DNA of 64,000 nucleotides from Cryptomeria japonica (GCF_030272615.1 NC_081406.1:112561783-112625782); one strand, 5' to 3'. Shown: positions 1 to 13,100, counted from the stretch's first letter. Translations and numbers: made by a program. Notes: generated by a model not told the origin, from the sequence alone.

Positions 1-1026
1 ATTATTCCTTCATCTATTACAATTTGATAATCTAAACTCTACAAATTTATTATCTTCTTTGTTTATTCCACAACTTATTTACTTTATCGCACATTTGCAA
101 AGATGATATACACTTGTTTTTTGCTATCTAAACTATTTCTACTCCAGTTGTCAGATTCTCTCTTCTAGCCATTTTCAAATACTAAAGCTTTATGTTTGAT
201 AGCATTAATAGAATCAACCTCTTACATTGATAACATCAACTACTTACATTGATAGCATCAACCTCTTCCTAGGACATAACCATAGGATATTTTGGAAGCT
301 ATCATAGCCTACCTAGGTTGGACCATTGCTCTAATAAATTATTTTAATTATCTTATTTTGCCTTTCATCTCTAAGATTTTCATCTTGTCTTGTCTTATGA
401 ATTCTTTTGTAATTTCTACTCCTTCTAAAATACCAATCCAAGTTACTCTCTAGAAGAGCAACCTAGGTTTACAATAGTAACTTGATAATCTTCTGCAACT
501 ATTTTTTACTCATATTTATCACCAGTAGGTATTGCAACATACAGTTACGTTTCTCTTGCAACATCCTTCTTTGCAATATATTTGGCCCTTAGCCTTCCTT
601 TCTTTTAAGTTCAGTCAAGCACACATATCAAACTATTGATACTTAGAGGTACTAACTCTATTATAGCCTTGGACCATAATTACTTTTGTAACCATTATGG
701 TACCTCTTTCCTAGTTAACCCTTCTCGTTGTTGATACATTTTTACATCTTCTAATGGTGGCATATTAGGATCTACTTCTAACAAGCTTCCCTTTCCTTTT
801 CCTTTGTCTTTACTAATGGTTGTCTAGGCCGCACTTCCCTCTTTAGTTTCTTGTTGAGTGTTAATGTTCCATCCCTCAATTTTTTGTTCTATCGTTTCTA
901 TTACAATAACTAGGGCATCACCATCCTTTCCATTTTAATCTTTTACATAAGAGGGATGCACAATCTATCATTAGTTATCACTATCCCTCTACTCTATTCT
1001 GATGGTATGATGAAAGAATAAGTATT
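1..1026 (-). pseudogene. Decayed minus-strand ORF relic, C-terminal side
   Basis: No intact ORF is present. Read on the minus strand, about 750-870 gives a lysine/glycine-rich stretch (KDKGKGKG, then a PPLEDVK-like run), with stops between open segments. A similar basic KGKGK stretch followed by proline-rich sequence occurs in ORF2 of LARD-1 and LARD-2, so this may be the distal part of a related but much older gene whose proximal part lies at 2412-4841. That link is inference from composition and order, not from an alignment. The rest of this stretch shows nothing I can name. Confidence 0.25.
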
Positions 1027-2411
1027 TGGTAGAATACTGAGAGCAGGGGGTGAATCGGTATATTGAAAAACTCATACAAAGTTCCCAAACTCAAACTCAG
1101 TCAAACAAAGTAAACATATCTCAGTCAAGATCAATATTCATGAGAATGCTTGACATCAACCGGTTTAATTGTTATGACAACTTTAATAGTAAACAACTTC
1201 AATATGTAAACATCAACAATGCTTAATCATAACTCAACATATTCATCTCTCAATGCTTCTACATAACATGCCTTATCAGAAATTAACCACATCAACAATT
1301 AAGATCACAACCATAAAAGCATTCACCATTTGACACAAATGTCTATACGTGGAAAACCCAAATAGGTAAAAACCATGGTGAGATGAGACTCACAAGGATA
1401 GCTATCTGAACTCTTCTGAAGTTCGCCCTGTTAGGAGCCAAGCCTGTTAAAGCTTTACAATGAGTCCTGTTAAGAACTAATTCCAATTAGGAATCACCCG
1501 GTTAAGGGATTTACAAATATGCCTTGATGAAAAGCACAATACCCTGTTAGGAGTAACCTCGCTGGAGGATTTAAGAATCCAAGCTAATGGACCACCTTGT
1601 TAGAGGATTTAATGAGTAACCAAGTTTGTTATAGCTTACCTAGTTAAGGGATTTTACTTCTGCTATAATTGTTAGAAAACAACATGTTTTCTTGATCTGC
1701 TTGAGTAGCACTACATTTGTTGATTGAATCCTTCTATGCTTCAATCTGTCTTCACTCAAAGTGCAGATCCATTCACCACTTAGGCAACTACACACTCAAC
1801 AGGTTTTCTACCAATCTCGCCAACAACCTTTACAACAACTTCATCGACCTTAAATAGAAATCAATTAGGTCGGTAACACAGCAAAAACCTAATTCTCATC
1901 ATCAAGATTACAAACAAGTCGGTACAATCTTGACCATTAGAAATCATGACAATCTCTTCACATTCTTCAAGAAAATTCCAACCGCTCCATGATCATCGCT
2001 TCATAGGACTTTGTAACTTATCACACATTGTGTATTAGATGCAATCCACTTTGCTCCTTCCTAAGACAAGAAGAAACACGCCAAAACAATTTGAACATAT
2101 CCTCATTAAATGATCACACGTGTCTCCATCATTACCGCTTATCAAATAATAAACCATCAAACTTGATCGGTTAGGGTTTAATAGTTGGTAGGGTTTACTG
2201 GTCACATTATATAGAAAGGTTTAACCCTTTACACCGATTCAACTCACAAACTTTACATACAAGTTTACAACATCTTCCACAAAGCTCTTCTTACCGGTTA
2301 CTAGCCAATATCAAAAACAACAATATCAGAAATAACATGAATACCATTACTGGTTCAATTGACATCAATGACAACATATCATTAATGCAATCTCTATGCA
2401 AAATACCAACA
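1027..2411 (-). repeat. Old solo-type copia LTR (degenerate)
   Basis: The segment has the layout of the copia LTRs elsewhere in the window: a G-run block (GAGAGCAGGGGGTGAATC) near the left edge, then a GTGGAAAACCC...AAAAACC block, then repeated TGTTAGAGGATTT-like phrases as in the Copia-2 LTR, and an ATACCAACA end near 2411. The left edge is taken at a TG at 1027. No target duplication is evident and no polypurine tract follows the right end, so a solo or fragmentary LTR is likelier than a full element. Orientation (minus) follows from the G-run block marking the LTR 3' end. Boundaries are uncertain by tens of bases. Confidence 0.5.
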
Positions 2412-4841
2412 CATTCTATTTCCAACCTTGGATTTTTTGGAACATCATTTTCTACTTTCTTGATATCATCATCCTTAGCTTCTATTATGTGTCTCTCAAA
2501 TGAATCTATTTTTTTCTAGGTAGGTTCGCCTGCATGCAAAGTGATTTGACTCTCCCCTATTTGTTATTTTCCTAGGTGATGTGACCTATCCTCTATTTTA
2601 TCTCCATGTGACCTTTCTTCATCTTTCTCTTCCCATTGTTCAGGGATCAATCATGTGATCCCATGTTCTTCATGTGAAAAAAAATATATTAATTTTTTTG
2701 AAGATCTATGCAAATATTCTTTGATTTCTTGCCTTTTTGGTTCTAATAATTTAGACTCGAAGGATGTAAATCCTCCTTGATCCATGTCTATAACATTAGT
2801 TGAAGTTTTTCTAATATCCAACTGAGCTTTTTGAGGCCTCTCCTATTTATTTTTTTCCTAAATTGCCCTAAATTGCTTACTTACTCTCCATAATTCTTCC
2901 CATGATTGACTAACCTCCTCATTTGCTTCTTCTGGTTTGTTTACTATAGGCGCTAGTTCATAAGTTTTTCCCATTACTAATATAGACACTGATGATGGAG
3001 AAGAAAATAATGTATTGTTGGTTGTGTTATTGTCGATATAAGAGATGCCCTCATTGTTCCTTGTGTGGTTACATTCATAGACTATTGAACTATAGTGATT
3101 ATTTGGCCATTTAGTATATTGAAGGTACACACTACACTTGTTGAAATATCCACTAGCCTTCCAATTAGATTTGTGGTTGAACTTCTTGCAATTTTGTTTA
3201 GATCTCCTACTACTACTACAACCTCTACTCCTACACGATAAAATTATGTGTCTTCTAACAAAGCGCTAGGTTCAATTTTTTTAACCATTATTATATTTCT
3301 CTTCTTAGCCATGAGTTGATCATAATCTGACTCTCCCATAGTCTTCCTCTTTCTCTTTTATTGTTACGAGGCTATGTAATTTTGATTCTTCTTTCTCTCA
3401 ATGCATCTTTATACCTGTCTATCCATTCTCTACTAGCTCTAATAGTTGTCTCAATAATTACATCCAAATATGTAACTTTAGGTTTTGTCCAATCAGGTTA
3501 TGTGATATGTTGTTCATCATTTTTGAATGACTCATACTTAGGGTGGAGGATTTATTCGTCATCTTCATGTGTCTGTGGTAGCATGTCCAATATTTCCAAA
3601 GTATGCATTTTCTTGAGTTTAAACCTATAATATTTATTTTTTCTCACCTCTTTGTGATCTTCACAATCCATCCAATAATCTTCAAGGTCTAGAACACAAA
3701 CCACCTTCTTGTTAATAAATATTTATAATTTTTTAAGTGGATCAAATGACTCTCTTGCACATTTGTAAAACTAGAGATGATGGGCCAACAAATATTCCTC
3801 ATCTTGTTTAGCATTTTCTAATGCAATGCACATGTAATTACCCATCTTGACTAGGAATTTGACACTCATATTCTTGTGTAATCTATAAAATGCCACATAA
3901 AAACTTAACCATTTGCCTTGTGAATTCAGTAAATACAGTCCAATTACTTGGATACCTTGGTAGCATGAAGGGTTCTCCTTTTAAACTTTATATCTATGTG
4001 TAAGAAAAGGTTTGGAAAATGAATATACTAACTACCATAAAACCTGAAGAGATTTTTAGCCTCCTTAGGAATCCTTTAATTAGGTCTTGCCTCTAGGTCT
4101 CTAACTATCTTCATTATAAAGATATCATTCACCAATTTGTAATGAATTTGGGACTGTTCTCTTGTGAACTATGGATGGTATTGGTACACCAATTATTGTC
4201 CTAGTCCACTTCCTAGGGTCTCCATAGTGTTAAGTCCTTGAATATTTGGTTTAGCCATGCAAGAGTATGCGATGTAAGAAGAATGTGGAATGTCCCAATT
4301 GGGGAGAGATTTACATATCTATGAATGGAATCACTAATCACTTGCTCCTAGTGAATAAATGATGAATTTTCCCTTATTACATATACAAATGTGTACATCC
4401 ATATCTCTAATACTTCATTGATTTTTAACCTTGCTACCCTACTTAGTAAGTGATGATGTCATATATGTCATGTTGGAAATTATTTCTTTGTAGTAGTTTG
4501 GGTAGTCTAAAAAGCAATCTTTGTTGTTTTTCTTTGTTCATCCATATTTCTCTTATATTCCATCTACATGCTTCTTCCTTACTGACAAAGTATTGAAATG
4601 AGTTTTATATTTTCATAACACCTGTAAACCTTTGTATTGGAATACCAAATGTGTTTGCAATCCCTTCAGGAGTCAGGTTAGCATATACTTTATTATTTTT
4701 AATCATTACCTGATTCTCAATGTCATGATGCAATAAGCATTCTTGAACTATATTTGGGGTTTCTTGAACATCCTTAGGTAAACCACTACCATCCATACTC
4801 TTCAAGGAGTTTGTCATCATCGATTCATGCACTCTTTCCAT
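2412..4841 (-). pseudogene. Decayed minus-strand ORF relic, N-terminal side
   Basis: The longest open pieces are 4605-4841 (78 codons) and 2858-3130 (90 codons). Between about 4320 and 3960 one minus-strand frame stays readable through several stops (for example ...YKLVNDIFIMKIVRDLEA...), and a frameshift separates it from 4605-4841. The first piece contains NLTPEGIANTFGIP, a pattern loosely like the VIGLP segment near the N-terminus of LARD ORF2 and like uncharacterised ORFs of other plant retroelements. I cannot assign a function. Copia-1 inserted at 4847-4851, so the upstream continuation lies at 48690. It is most likely an ancient retroelement gene rather than a host gene. Confidence 0.35.
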
Positions 4842-4851
4842 GAGTTGGTCC

Positions 4852-5860
4852 TATAAGGAACTAGAAGGGCAACTGAGAGGGGAGGGGTGAATCAGTTGTC
4901 TTTGAATTTCATCCAAATTATAACTTGATCAAACTTAATACTTAATACCAGTAAACCAAACTTAATGTCGGTTTAGCAGTTAATATCAATACCAGTGAAA
5001 CTTAATGCATGAAACAAAAAGAGAAACAAAATCCACAATACATAACACAAAGATTTTGACGTGGAAACCCTGTAAGGGGAAAAACCATGGTGGGCAACCT
5101 TACCCACAATCAGATGATACTACTGCAGTTAGTATGTGTATACAAATGGGGTCTACACATGCAAAAAGGCCAATCGCCTAGAGCACACTGCTCAAATGGG
5201 AGTCGCAATGACTAGAGTAGGATGGTTAAATCCTAGACTAATGTACTGCTCAAAATAGCATCCCCAATGTTGGATTCAATACTAGTTAAGCTCTGATAAA
5301 CACCTTCAAACCTTCCTTGAACCTGCTCTATGGTATGCTCATATGATATTCAAAATTCGCACATACCATGTTACAATACCATACCATAACCATATCATAT
5401 CTCTCATCTCACAAATAAGATCTTACATATATACAAAACCTAAGACCAAATGCGTAGGTCAGCTCACTAAGAATATTACAATTAAATCAATTACAAATAA
5501 GTCTTGATGTGATGCATCATGTCGGCTCAATACATTTACAATAAAATCCAATCAATAAATCATCTCCATAATGTGTCATGCTGATCTGAAATAGATAACG
5601 CATACCGGTCCATAACCTAGACCAATCTGTCGGTAATAGCAAATATGTCAACCCGATTAGACCAATAACCAAAATACCAAAACCAAGTATCCAGACCATG
5701 TCTTCCATATAATCAAGTGATCTCTAGATGATAACAAGTCATCATCAGTGTCGGTGAACCATATAACCTGTCGGTGAGCATATACCGATGACTGTGCATA
5801 AGTCACTGACCTTGCCAGTGAACACAATATGTCGGTTCATCGATAAACCAATATAACCAT
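4852..5860 (-). repeat. Copia-1 3' LTR, outer part
   Basis: It matches the 5' LTR at 47578-48684. The terminal TG has decayed to TA (TATAAGGAAC against TGTTAGGAAC), but the flanking GGTCC fixes the edge. The Gypsy-1 target duplication ACCAT is at 5856-5860. The remaining end of this LTR is at 42917-43002. Confidence 0.9.
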
Positions 5861-7329
5861 TGTAGACGTATAAAAATGACCATATTCCGAAATGAATATT
5901 CAATGTTCATTTTATTCTCATTCCTCTATTTAGTTAAATCTAATTTAACTAAATCACCCACATTCTTCTATTTAATTAAATAAATTATTCAATTTATTTA
6001 GTTAAATTCACTTAATCCCTATACATCATTTTATTTAATTAAATCCCTTCTCCCTACCTTTTAATTAAATTTACATTTAATTAAATAATTTACCCCAATT
6101 GAATAAATCTAATTTATTTAATTTCCTAGCTTGCAACCAAATTAAAATAAACCAATTTATTTTAATTAATCCTATTATTCCTCATCCACTTGCATTTTCC
6201 TACATCTCCCATTTGCATCCTAACCCTATTCCTAATTTCTTCTAGAATCCATCTAATCCTAATCAATTAACCTAAACCCATCCATTATCCCTTTTCCCTA
6301 AATTTGAGGAGGTCACTTCTCAAATTTGGAGGAAAGTCTTCAAAGGGCATTAAAGCCTTTATCCCTTCAACAAGCTAACTTGTTGAATACCCCCAAATTT
6401 GGAAGGACTCTTACAAATTTGTCCCCAAAGTCCTCCAAACCATTAATGGTTAACTAACCCTTAGTGACATGGTTAGAGACTTTTTGCCTAACTTAACCCT
6501 CATCTAACCCAAGGGGTCTCATCAAGCATTCATTGCTTTGACCATGGTTATCCCTTTAACCTTTGCACAAGAGTTTATCCTTTGGGTAAAAGCTTTATCT
6601 ATTGGATAACCCTAACCTAACCTTAACCCTTACCTCCTAAGGTAACCATGAGGTCTTCTCAAACATTTAATGTTTCTTTCATCTCCTCTCAAGCAGTCTT
6701 ATGTTGACAATTGTCACCATTTCATTGGTGAAAATTGTAAACATGGATTGATAACTTTCAATCTTGACCCTTGATTAACTCCTTCAATCTTGACCATCCA
6801 TTGCCCTATTTTCACTATAAATAGAGCTCTCATTCCTCCATTTTAAGGATCCATGCAAGCTTTTAGTATCTCATTTATGCTCAAATTTATCAATACATCT
6901 AGCGTCTCTTTGTAATAGGAATTAATCTAATGAGCATTTTAGAAGTATTTCCTTTATCATTAGTTTAGATCATTAACTAGTATATCATGTTAGGATAGTA
7001 TTGCTAATAACCTTATCAGCTTATAGTCCAGTTTACTTCATTTGTAGAATCATGCATAGATAGGATGCACTTCATGGTAAAATTAATCTAAAAGCATCCC
7101 TCGTTCTTGCATTCGTCATCCCTAAGCCACTTTGCTCAGTGATCTAAGAGCAAAGGCATTGGCTTGAGGGACCTCGTGAGATAGAGAACCATGGAACCTA
7201 CCTTGGGAAGTTGATTCATTCTTCATGACTCCATAACTTGCACCAAGAAGTCTCATAGGTGTGTGAACCATCTCTTTGAGACCATATTTTCATATTTTAA
7301 GTTTCATTGGCCCGCTTTTCCCGCACACA
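5861..7329 (+). repeat. Gypsy-1 5' LTR
   Basis: It begins TGTAGACG and ends CGCACACA. The copy at 41444-42911 is nearly identical in length. It has an AT-rich first part (about 5900-6180) with repeated TTTAATTAAAT phrases, then a C/T-rich part with a TATA box near 6817. Confidence 0.95.
6817..6825 (+). promoter_or_regulatory. Gypsy-1 LTR TATA box
   Basis: TATAAATAG in the context CTATAAATAGAG lies about 955 bp into the LTR. The same site is conserved in the 3' LTR at 42399-42407. Spacing from the LTR start and the C/T-rich downstream sequence fit the core promoter of a plant gypsy LTR. Confidence 0.65.
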
Positions 7330-7333
7330 TTTT

Positions 7334-7351
7334 TGGCGCCCACCATGGGGC
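7334..7351 (+). other. Gypsy-1 primer-binding site
   Basis: TGGCGCCCACCATGGGGC begins four bases after the LTR end. The TGGCGCC start is typical of plant gypsy primer-binding sites, which pair with a tRNA 3' end. I do not assign the tRNA. Confidence 0.8.
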
Positions 7352-7409
7352 ACTACCCCATTAATCAAATCAATTTTTAAAAATAATCACTTTTGCAAGT
7401 ACGCAGGAA

Positions 7410-7675
7410 ATAGGAATCAGCGCGTGGGGAACATCCCTTAGCGCATCTGGTTAATCATCCAGCACATTCGGCTCACTGTTCGGCACGTGGGACTCATTTC
7501 CTAGCGCATGAAAACCATCACTTAACGCATCAAATTTTTAACATTTTCCTGTAAGTTTTGGCGTGGCAAAATAATAGCGCAATGCATTCCGAAAAGAGTT
7601 CAGTGCATCAAGTCTGTCCGACAGCGCATCCCGATTGTTTTGTAGCGCGTACAATCCTTTCTGTAGCGCATTACA
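7410..7675 (+). repeat. TAGCGCAT-type motif array, leader block 1
   Basis: About a dozen degenerate copies of a core like TAGCGCAT occur every 20-30 bases, for example near 7439, 7502, 7577, 7623, 7643 and 7663. Variants are mostly C/T or G/A changes (AGTGCAT, AACGCAT, AGCACAT). It lies in the untranslated leader just after the primer-binding site. A second block is at 9180-9550, and an array on the opposite strand is at 40375-40850. Confidence 0.7.
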
Positions 7676-9179
7676 GACAAAAGGCAAAAACTAAAATTGT
7701 AACCGAGCCTAAATTTAGACTTGTTGAAGTCCACAAGAGCCTGTAGTTTTCTAACTATTTTGGTTGATGTTTTGCAGGATCTTTAACATTTTCTTGCAAG
7801 GGGGAGCATAATTTTACATTTAGAGTTACAATAGTTTAAGTTTTTTTTAACTTAGTTAAGTTAGTTAAAATTTAAAGCTTTTTAATTCTTATAGGGTAAA
7901 ATTGAACTCACCTTGTTTGGGCTATAAAAAAAACCACAAAAACAATCCTTTTTGCTTTTCCTAGGAAGACAAATTTTCACTTTGGGCTCTAAAAAGAACG
8001 AGGCAAATTTTCAGTTTTGCAAACAAAGGGGCTTAAAAATAACTTCACCATCCTTTGGTGCATAAAAGGATCCACTTCAAAAAATTTACAAAGTAAAGAA
8101 TCACACATGTCCAAAGTCATTTGCAACTAAAGAGGGAATATCTTCCCCTTTTGACCGATTTATTTTGTTGACCAAACATTGGATTTACTTTGTTGACCAG
8201 TTATTTTCATAGATCAGAAAATCATTGCCTTGAAAGGATAAAATAAACACCATGTTTTTGTGGAGCAACATCTCCATATAGATTTTAGCAAATCATTGCC
8301 TTGAAAGATAAAAAGAACCTTGTTTGCCTTGTCTCAAAAGTGGAAGGAATATGCTCTCTCATTAACTAGGTGATCAAAAGGCCAGACCACTCTTACGCTT
8401 TCAGTTATATTGCATTAAATCCTTTAGCAAGCCTGCCTTCCTGAGGGGTTGGAAAATTCTTAAAGCCATTTTTGGCCGGTGTGAAGGGAACGACCTAAGT
8501 GGGAAACAACTTTGAAGCCAAGTGTTCCAACCCACTATAATCAAAAGTGGAAAGTGATGAAAGTCCTTTTCGACGGTTGCGCACAACGATTAGCCTTCCC
8601 CCAATATCCTTGAGATATGTAAAGTCTTTTTTCTAAAGGTTGGGAAGCCTCCTAAGGGAGTTTATCACTGACGGTCGAACGGGAAGCCTAATAACGAACT
8701 TTAGCATAGAAACTTTGAGCCGAGTCAGTATCCAGACATTTGTAATATCATAGTGCAAGGGTGGGGAAGAATCCGCCCCCAAGATCACTCACCATATATC
8801 TCCCAAGATAACTACTCAATTGTGAAGCAATTCACTTTGGGTTAATTTCTGACAAAAGGCAAAAAAATGGGTGCCCCCTAGGGGATGACACGGCTATTTG
8901 AGTTGACGGAATATCGAGACTAGTGGGCTATGATATTACTTATGACCCTTGAATAAAGAGTTTGACTGAATTGCTTGTTGTATCTAAAGCTGTTAAAACA
9001 TTGGGGATTTGAACACATCCTCGCAGAACACACACTCGTTGTTTAGATTAAGCAAAATGGTTGCTTCTTTTATGTCGTGCTTTCATTTGTCACTTCAGAA
9101 AATCATCTATCATCACTGAAAACTCAAGGCAAAATTCCAAAAGTTGTAGAAGAGCAACCAAGTCAAACTATCAGGGCAG
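7676..9179 (+). other. Gypsy-1 leader, central part
   Basis: No supported ORF, array or RNA gene is visible. The short open frames here are unrelated to each other and lack any motif. The phrase GCCTTGAAAGGATAAA recurs near 8233 and 8297. The stretch probably belongs to the roughly 3-kb leader between primer-binding site and gag. Confidence 0.45.
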
Positions 9180-9550
9180 TTTAATGCGTAAGAGCAACCT
9201 CTTAGCGTGTAGAAACCATTTTTTAGCTCATTCGACCTTTGCCTTAGCGTGTTAGGGCTTAACATTAGCGCTTCATAAAAATCCAAAACTAGCAGTTTCA
9301 AGTAGCGCATTTTGAAAATAATTTGGCGTGTTGAAGCAACAACTTAGCGCGTAGAGACTAAACCTAGCGTGTAGGGTTTAACAGTTAGCGCGTTGGCGGC
9401 CCATATTGGCGCATAGCATTTTTGAAGTGAGACAAAATAAAATAAACCAGTTAGCGCATCACAAGGGGCAGCTTAATGTGTGGAGTCTTTTCTCTAGTGC
9501 GTTGAGGACTTTCTATAGCGCATTGCGTCTCTGTCTTAGCGAGTAGCCAA
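9180..9550 (+). repeat. TAGCGCAT-type motif array, leader block 2
   Basis: About 15 degenerate copies of TAGCGCAT/TAGCGTGT/TAGCGCGT follow each other at roughly 20-base spacing, for example near 9202, 9246, 9303, 9345, 9384, 9453 and 9517. It has the same core and strand as block 1. Confidence 0.72.
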
Positions 9551-10003
9551 AACAAGGAAAACAGGGGGCAAAACAGAGGTCATTTTTGAAAATTTCAGAA
9601 ACAATTTTAGGAGCTTTCCTTCCTCAGCCTGAACTTCATCAAATAGAAAACCAAAACAAAGTATCAAAAACTATTCCCAAAAGCACATTCTCTGTCGAAC
9701 AAAGTTGTCCAAAATCTGAAAACTAGTCGCAAGATAACACATCTCTCCTATAAAAATCAGGAAACCTCATCACGGGTATCAAATTGGTCCTTCAATCAAA
9801 CAGATTTATATCCTGAAACACACTTGTTTTAAAACTCCAAGTTGTCAAATCGAGTTTCCATATCGGGAAAGCTCGTATTCCATATCATTTGACACGCTTT
9901 GTCGTGAGGGGGCATTTAAACCTTCATTTTGATAAAGTAAAACTTGAGTTTGCAAAACAAGCTAAACTAAATCCAAAACAAATCAAAGGAAACCATTGAT
10001 CAC

Positions 10004-10396
10004 TTGTGCATGACTAATCTTCATATTCTGAGAAGAAAGAGTATTTATCATAACACTAAGTTGAAGAAACAACAACCCAGTTCTCTGAAACTCGCCAAAC
10101 GGAATAAATTTTTATACATCAATCGCCAACTCTTCAAATCTCATCGAACATTCTTTCATCATATGCGCTTGTATCTTCAAGACAAAACAAATGAATTTGA
10201 CAAGAAACCATTGAGGAGTAGAGCATTCTATCAAAAGTCAACATTCAGTCAACGCTTTAATCAAGGAGGGAAGATCAATCCGGCCTTCTTTCCCGAAGAG
10301 TGCATCACTTACAACATACCCCGATTTGAACCACCAACCCCTGAACAAAACATCGAAGATGAGTTCGTTCCTTTTATCACAAAATTTTTTTATTAG
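10004..10396 (+). pseudogene. ORF upstream of gag, same frame (gag N-terminal extension or small extra ORF)
   Basis: This is a 130-codon open frame rich in Lys, Arg, Phe and Gln. It ends at TAG 10394-10396, directly followed by the ATG of the gag frame in the same reading frame. Its last third (FFPEECITYNIPRFEPP) looks like real protein. Either the gag protein originally began here and the TAG is a decay mutation, or it is a separate leader ORF. No domain is recognised. I favour an N-terminal extension because the frame is shared and only one stop intervenes. Confidence 0.45.
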
Positions 10397-12355
10397 ATGC
10401 CTGTTGTTACTCGCTCTCAACAAAACAAACAAAGCGAAATGCAACCAGAGTCCAGCATGAATCAAAGATTATCAAATCCTTTTGAGTGTCTGAATCTAGA
10501 GGACACCGAAATTTTTGAGCAACTCCTCCAAGAATGTCAAGAAAGCGCTTCATTTCAAAAACTTGTGGAAAGACTCATGGAAAATGACAAGGAAAAATAT
10601 ATGCTCATGCTCACAAGAAAAGGAGTTAAACTTCTTGAAGACTTTGACACCGACATTTTTAGAACAAGGTCTCAACATTATGATTATCAAGAATGACAAA
10701 GAGAGGAAGAAGCCCGTGATCCAGAACAAAACATACATGAGCAAAATCTACCAGAACAGAACTTGCCTGAGCAAGATATCCCTGAGAAAAACATCCCCGA
10801 ACCAAACATATCGTTCCACACACCATTTCAACTTAGAACTAATACAAGGGAAGAACCCTTCTCTCGGCAAAATAATGCACATTTGATTGCTCTCACTCAA
10901 CAAATGCAAATGTTACAAAGACAAATGCAAGACATGCAACAAGGGACAACAGTACAGTACTCCTTAACTGAAATTTTTCCTTATCCGTTTGACAGATGAT
11001 TATACATGGTACCTTTTCCCCCAAACTCAGACATTCCAAAATTTGACAAATATGATGGGAAAAGTGATCCCCGTGATCATGTTCGAGAATTTTGTACCAT
11101 GAGTCTTGAATTCGCCCATGATGACACCTATTTGATGAGGTTATTCCCAATAAGCTTGGGAGGACAAACAATGGAATGGTTATCCAAAATCACACCCCCT
11201 GTCAGATCATTCGATGAATTAGTCAAGAAATTCATAACTTAATATTCCTATAACATTCAACATTCTATCACTATGCTAGATGTCTGTAATACCAAATAGA
11301 AAAACAATGAAACATTCATGGTATTCCTTCAATGTTGGCGACGTATGATTTCGAGATATCCTCGAGATGTGCCTGAAAAAGAAAAGATGGAGATTTTCAT
11401 CGAAAACTTGAATAGTGAGATGAGATACATACTCAAGCTTCAATGCATACCATCTTTTTCCAAATTGATTGAGAATGGCATCCTAGTAGAAAAGGCATGT
11501 GTCAAGAAGGGAACATTAAAATTCTTCAAATAAGGAACAAGTTTATCCAATTACAACAACCAAAACAACAACTTAGACAAATCCAGATTCTGGACTAGAA
11601 ACAAAAACATTGGAAATGAAGGAGGAAATGAATCAAATGATCCAAAATCCAAGCAACCAGTGCTAGCGTTATCAGGTAATCCTCAAGCTACAAAGAATCC
11701 CAAAGGTGCTAACCAAGGCACTAACACTTATGCACCAAATACCAATCAAGATCAACTCAACACAAACAACACCAACAATGCCCAACACAATAATACCAAT
11801 CGAGGACCTAACCCAAACTCAGGAGGTAATGAAAACAACTTTCTAAAATGCATTTACACACCACTAGGGCAATCACTAGAGTCAGCATTCAGAGAACTCC
11901 TAGCAGACAAAATTATCTCCTTACCAGCGATCAACAACTTTGAACCACAAATCAAACCACCTTGGTGGAATGACTCTCACTTTTGTGATTTTCATCACAA
12001 CAAAGGTCATCAAACAAATGACTGCATGAGACTGAAAAACATTGTTCAAGACATGATTGATAGAGGAAATTTAATAGTCGATGGTCTCAAAACAAATGGT
12101 GACCATGGAGCCTTTAAAGATCCTCTTCCAAACTACAACAAGGATGGAGCTTCAACCTCGAATGATACACGTGGAGCTCATATCAATCACATATACAATA
12201 ATACTATCAATCATATATCAGTTGAGGACAATCAAGTCAATGTTATCACAATCAAGGACAAGCGTGAGCATGAATCCGTCAATGTAACAACCAAAGCTCA
12301 AAAAAATGTCTTGAAGGGGCATATGTCAATAGCAAACACCATACCCAAAATTTAG
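10397..12355 (+). pseudogene. gag: Gypsy-1 gag (decayed)
   Basis: Gag forms the retrotransposon particle and binds RNA. All pieces lie in one frame, interrupted by stops at 10694, 10997, 11240, 11297, 11531 and 12353 and no frameshift that I see. The N-terminal part (MPVVTRSQQ...) is Gln/Glu/Pro-rich with QNLPEQ-type repeats at about 10715-10800. The gag core follows at 11030-11240 (KFDKYDGKSDPRDHVREF, then a tryptophan-containing WLSKI motif) and continues at 11318-11480. The C-terminal part is Asn-rich and carries a zinc-knuckle-like motif FCDFHHNKGHQTNDC near 11990. The stops look like C-to-T decay of CAA, CAG or CGA codons. Confidence 0.82.
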
Positions 12356-13100
12356 TACGATCTAGTCAGTCAACTACACAAAACTCCTGCTCAAATATCT
12401 ATACTGGAATTACTAAAACTTTTGCCAAAACACAAAGACATCTTGGAATAAGTGTTATTACAAACAAATGTACCTCAAGATCTGGATGCTAACAAATTCC
12501 AAGCCATTGTAGCTCATATGACAGGGCCTCGTAACCTCACTTTTTCTGAGCATGATAATATCTCATTGAGCCATCCACACAATACTCCACTCCACATTGA
12601 AGTCTTGGTCTACAAGCATTGAGTCAAAAGAGTATTAATAGATGGAGGAGTTGGACTTAATATCTGTACCTTAAAACTTATCCATGCATTAGGTTTCTCC
12701 GAGCAATCTATTGATCCACGCAAAAAGATCACTATCAAAGCATATGATGACAAAGAAAGATCATCTAAAGGAACAGTAATGTTACCAATTCAAGTAGGAC
12801 CAATACAAAAGGACATTATGTGCCAAGTCTTAGACATGGACCTCACATACAATATCTTATTGGGCCAACCTTGGATACATGGAATGCAAGCAATACCTTC
12901 TACTTATCATCAGTGTGTTAAGTTCCCCTACAATGGGTAGGAGATTTCTATATTAGCAGATCGTAATCCATTTCAACATTGTAATGCTATGGGGGAAGCC
13001 CAAGACAGCTTGGTTCCACATAACAGAGAAAAACAAAGTTACTCAGCACCAAATCTTCAGCAAGAAAAGTCCACATCACTATCTATAGATTTCAAATAGA
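12356..13100 (+). pseudogene. Gypsy-1 aspartic protease (decayed)
   Basis: It would cleave the gag-pol polyprotein. The frame is the same as gag. The active-site region reads VLIDGGVGLNI with the aspartate codon at 12641; plant gypsy proteases often show such a D-G-G form. The C-terminal hallmark YNILLGQPWIHGM lies near 12850-12890. Stops fall at 12353, about 12450, 12620, 12940 and 13098, so no functional polyprotein is made. Confidence 0.8.

Noticed and set aside
7410-9550. Possible CRISPR-like array from the regularly spaced AGCGCA motif
   Set aside because: The motif is only about 8 bases, degenerate, with spacers of about 12-25 bases, in a plant retroelement leader; CRISPR needs 20-plus-base identical repeats.
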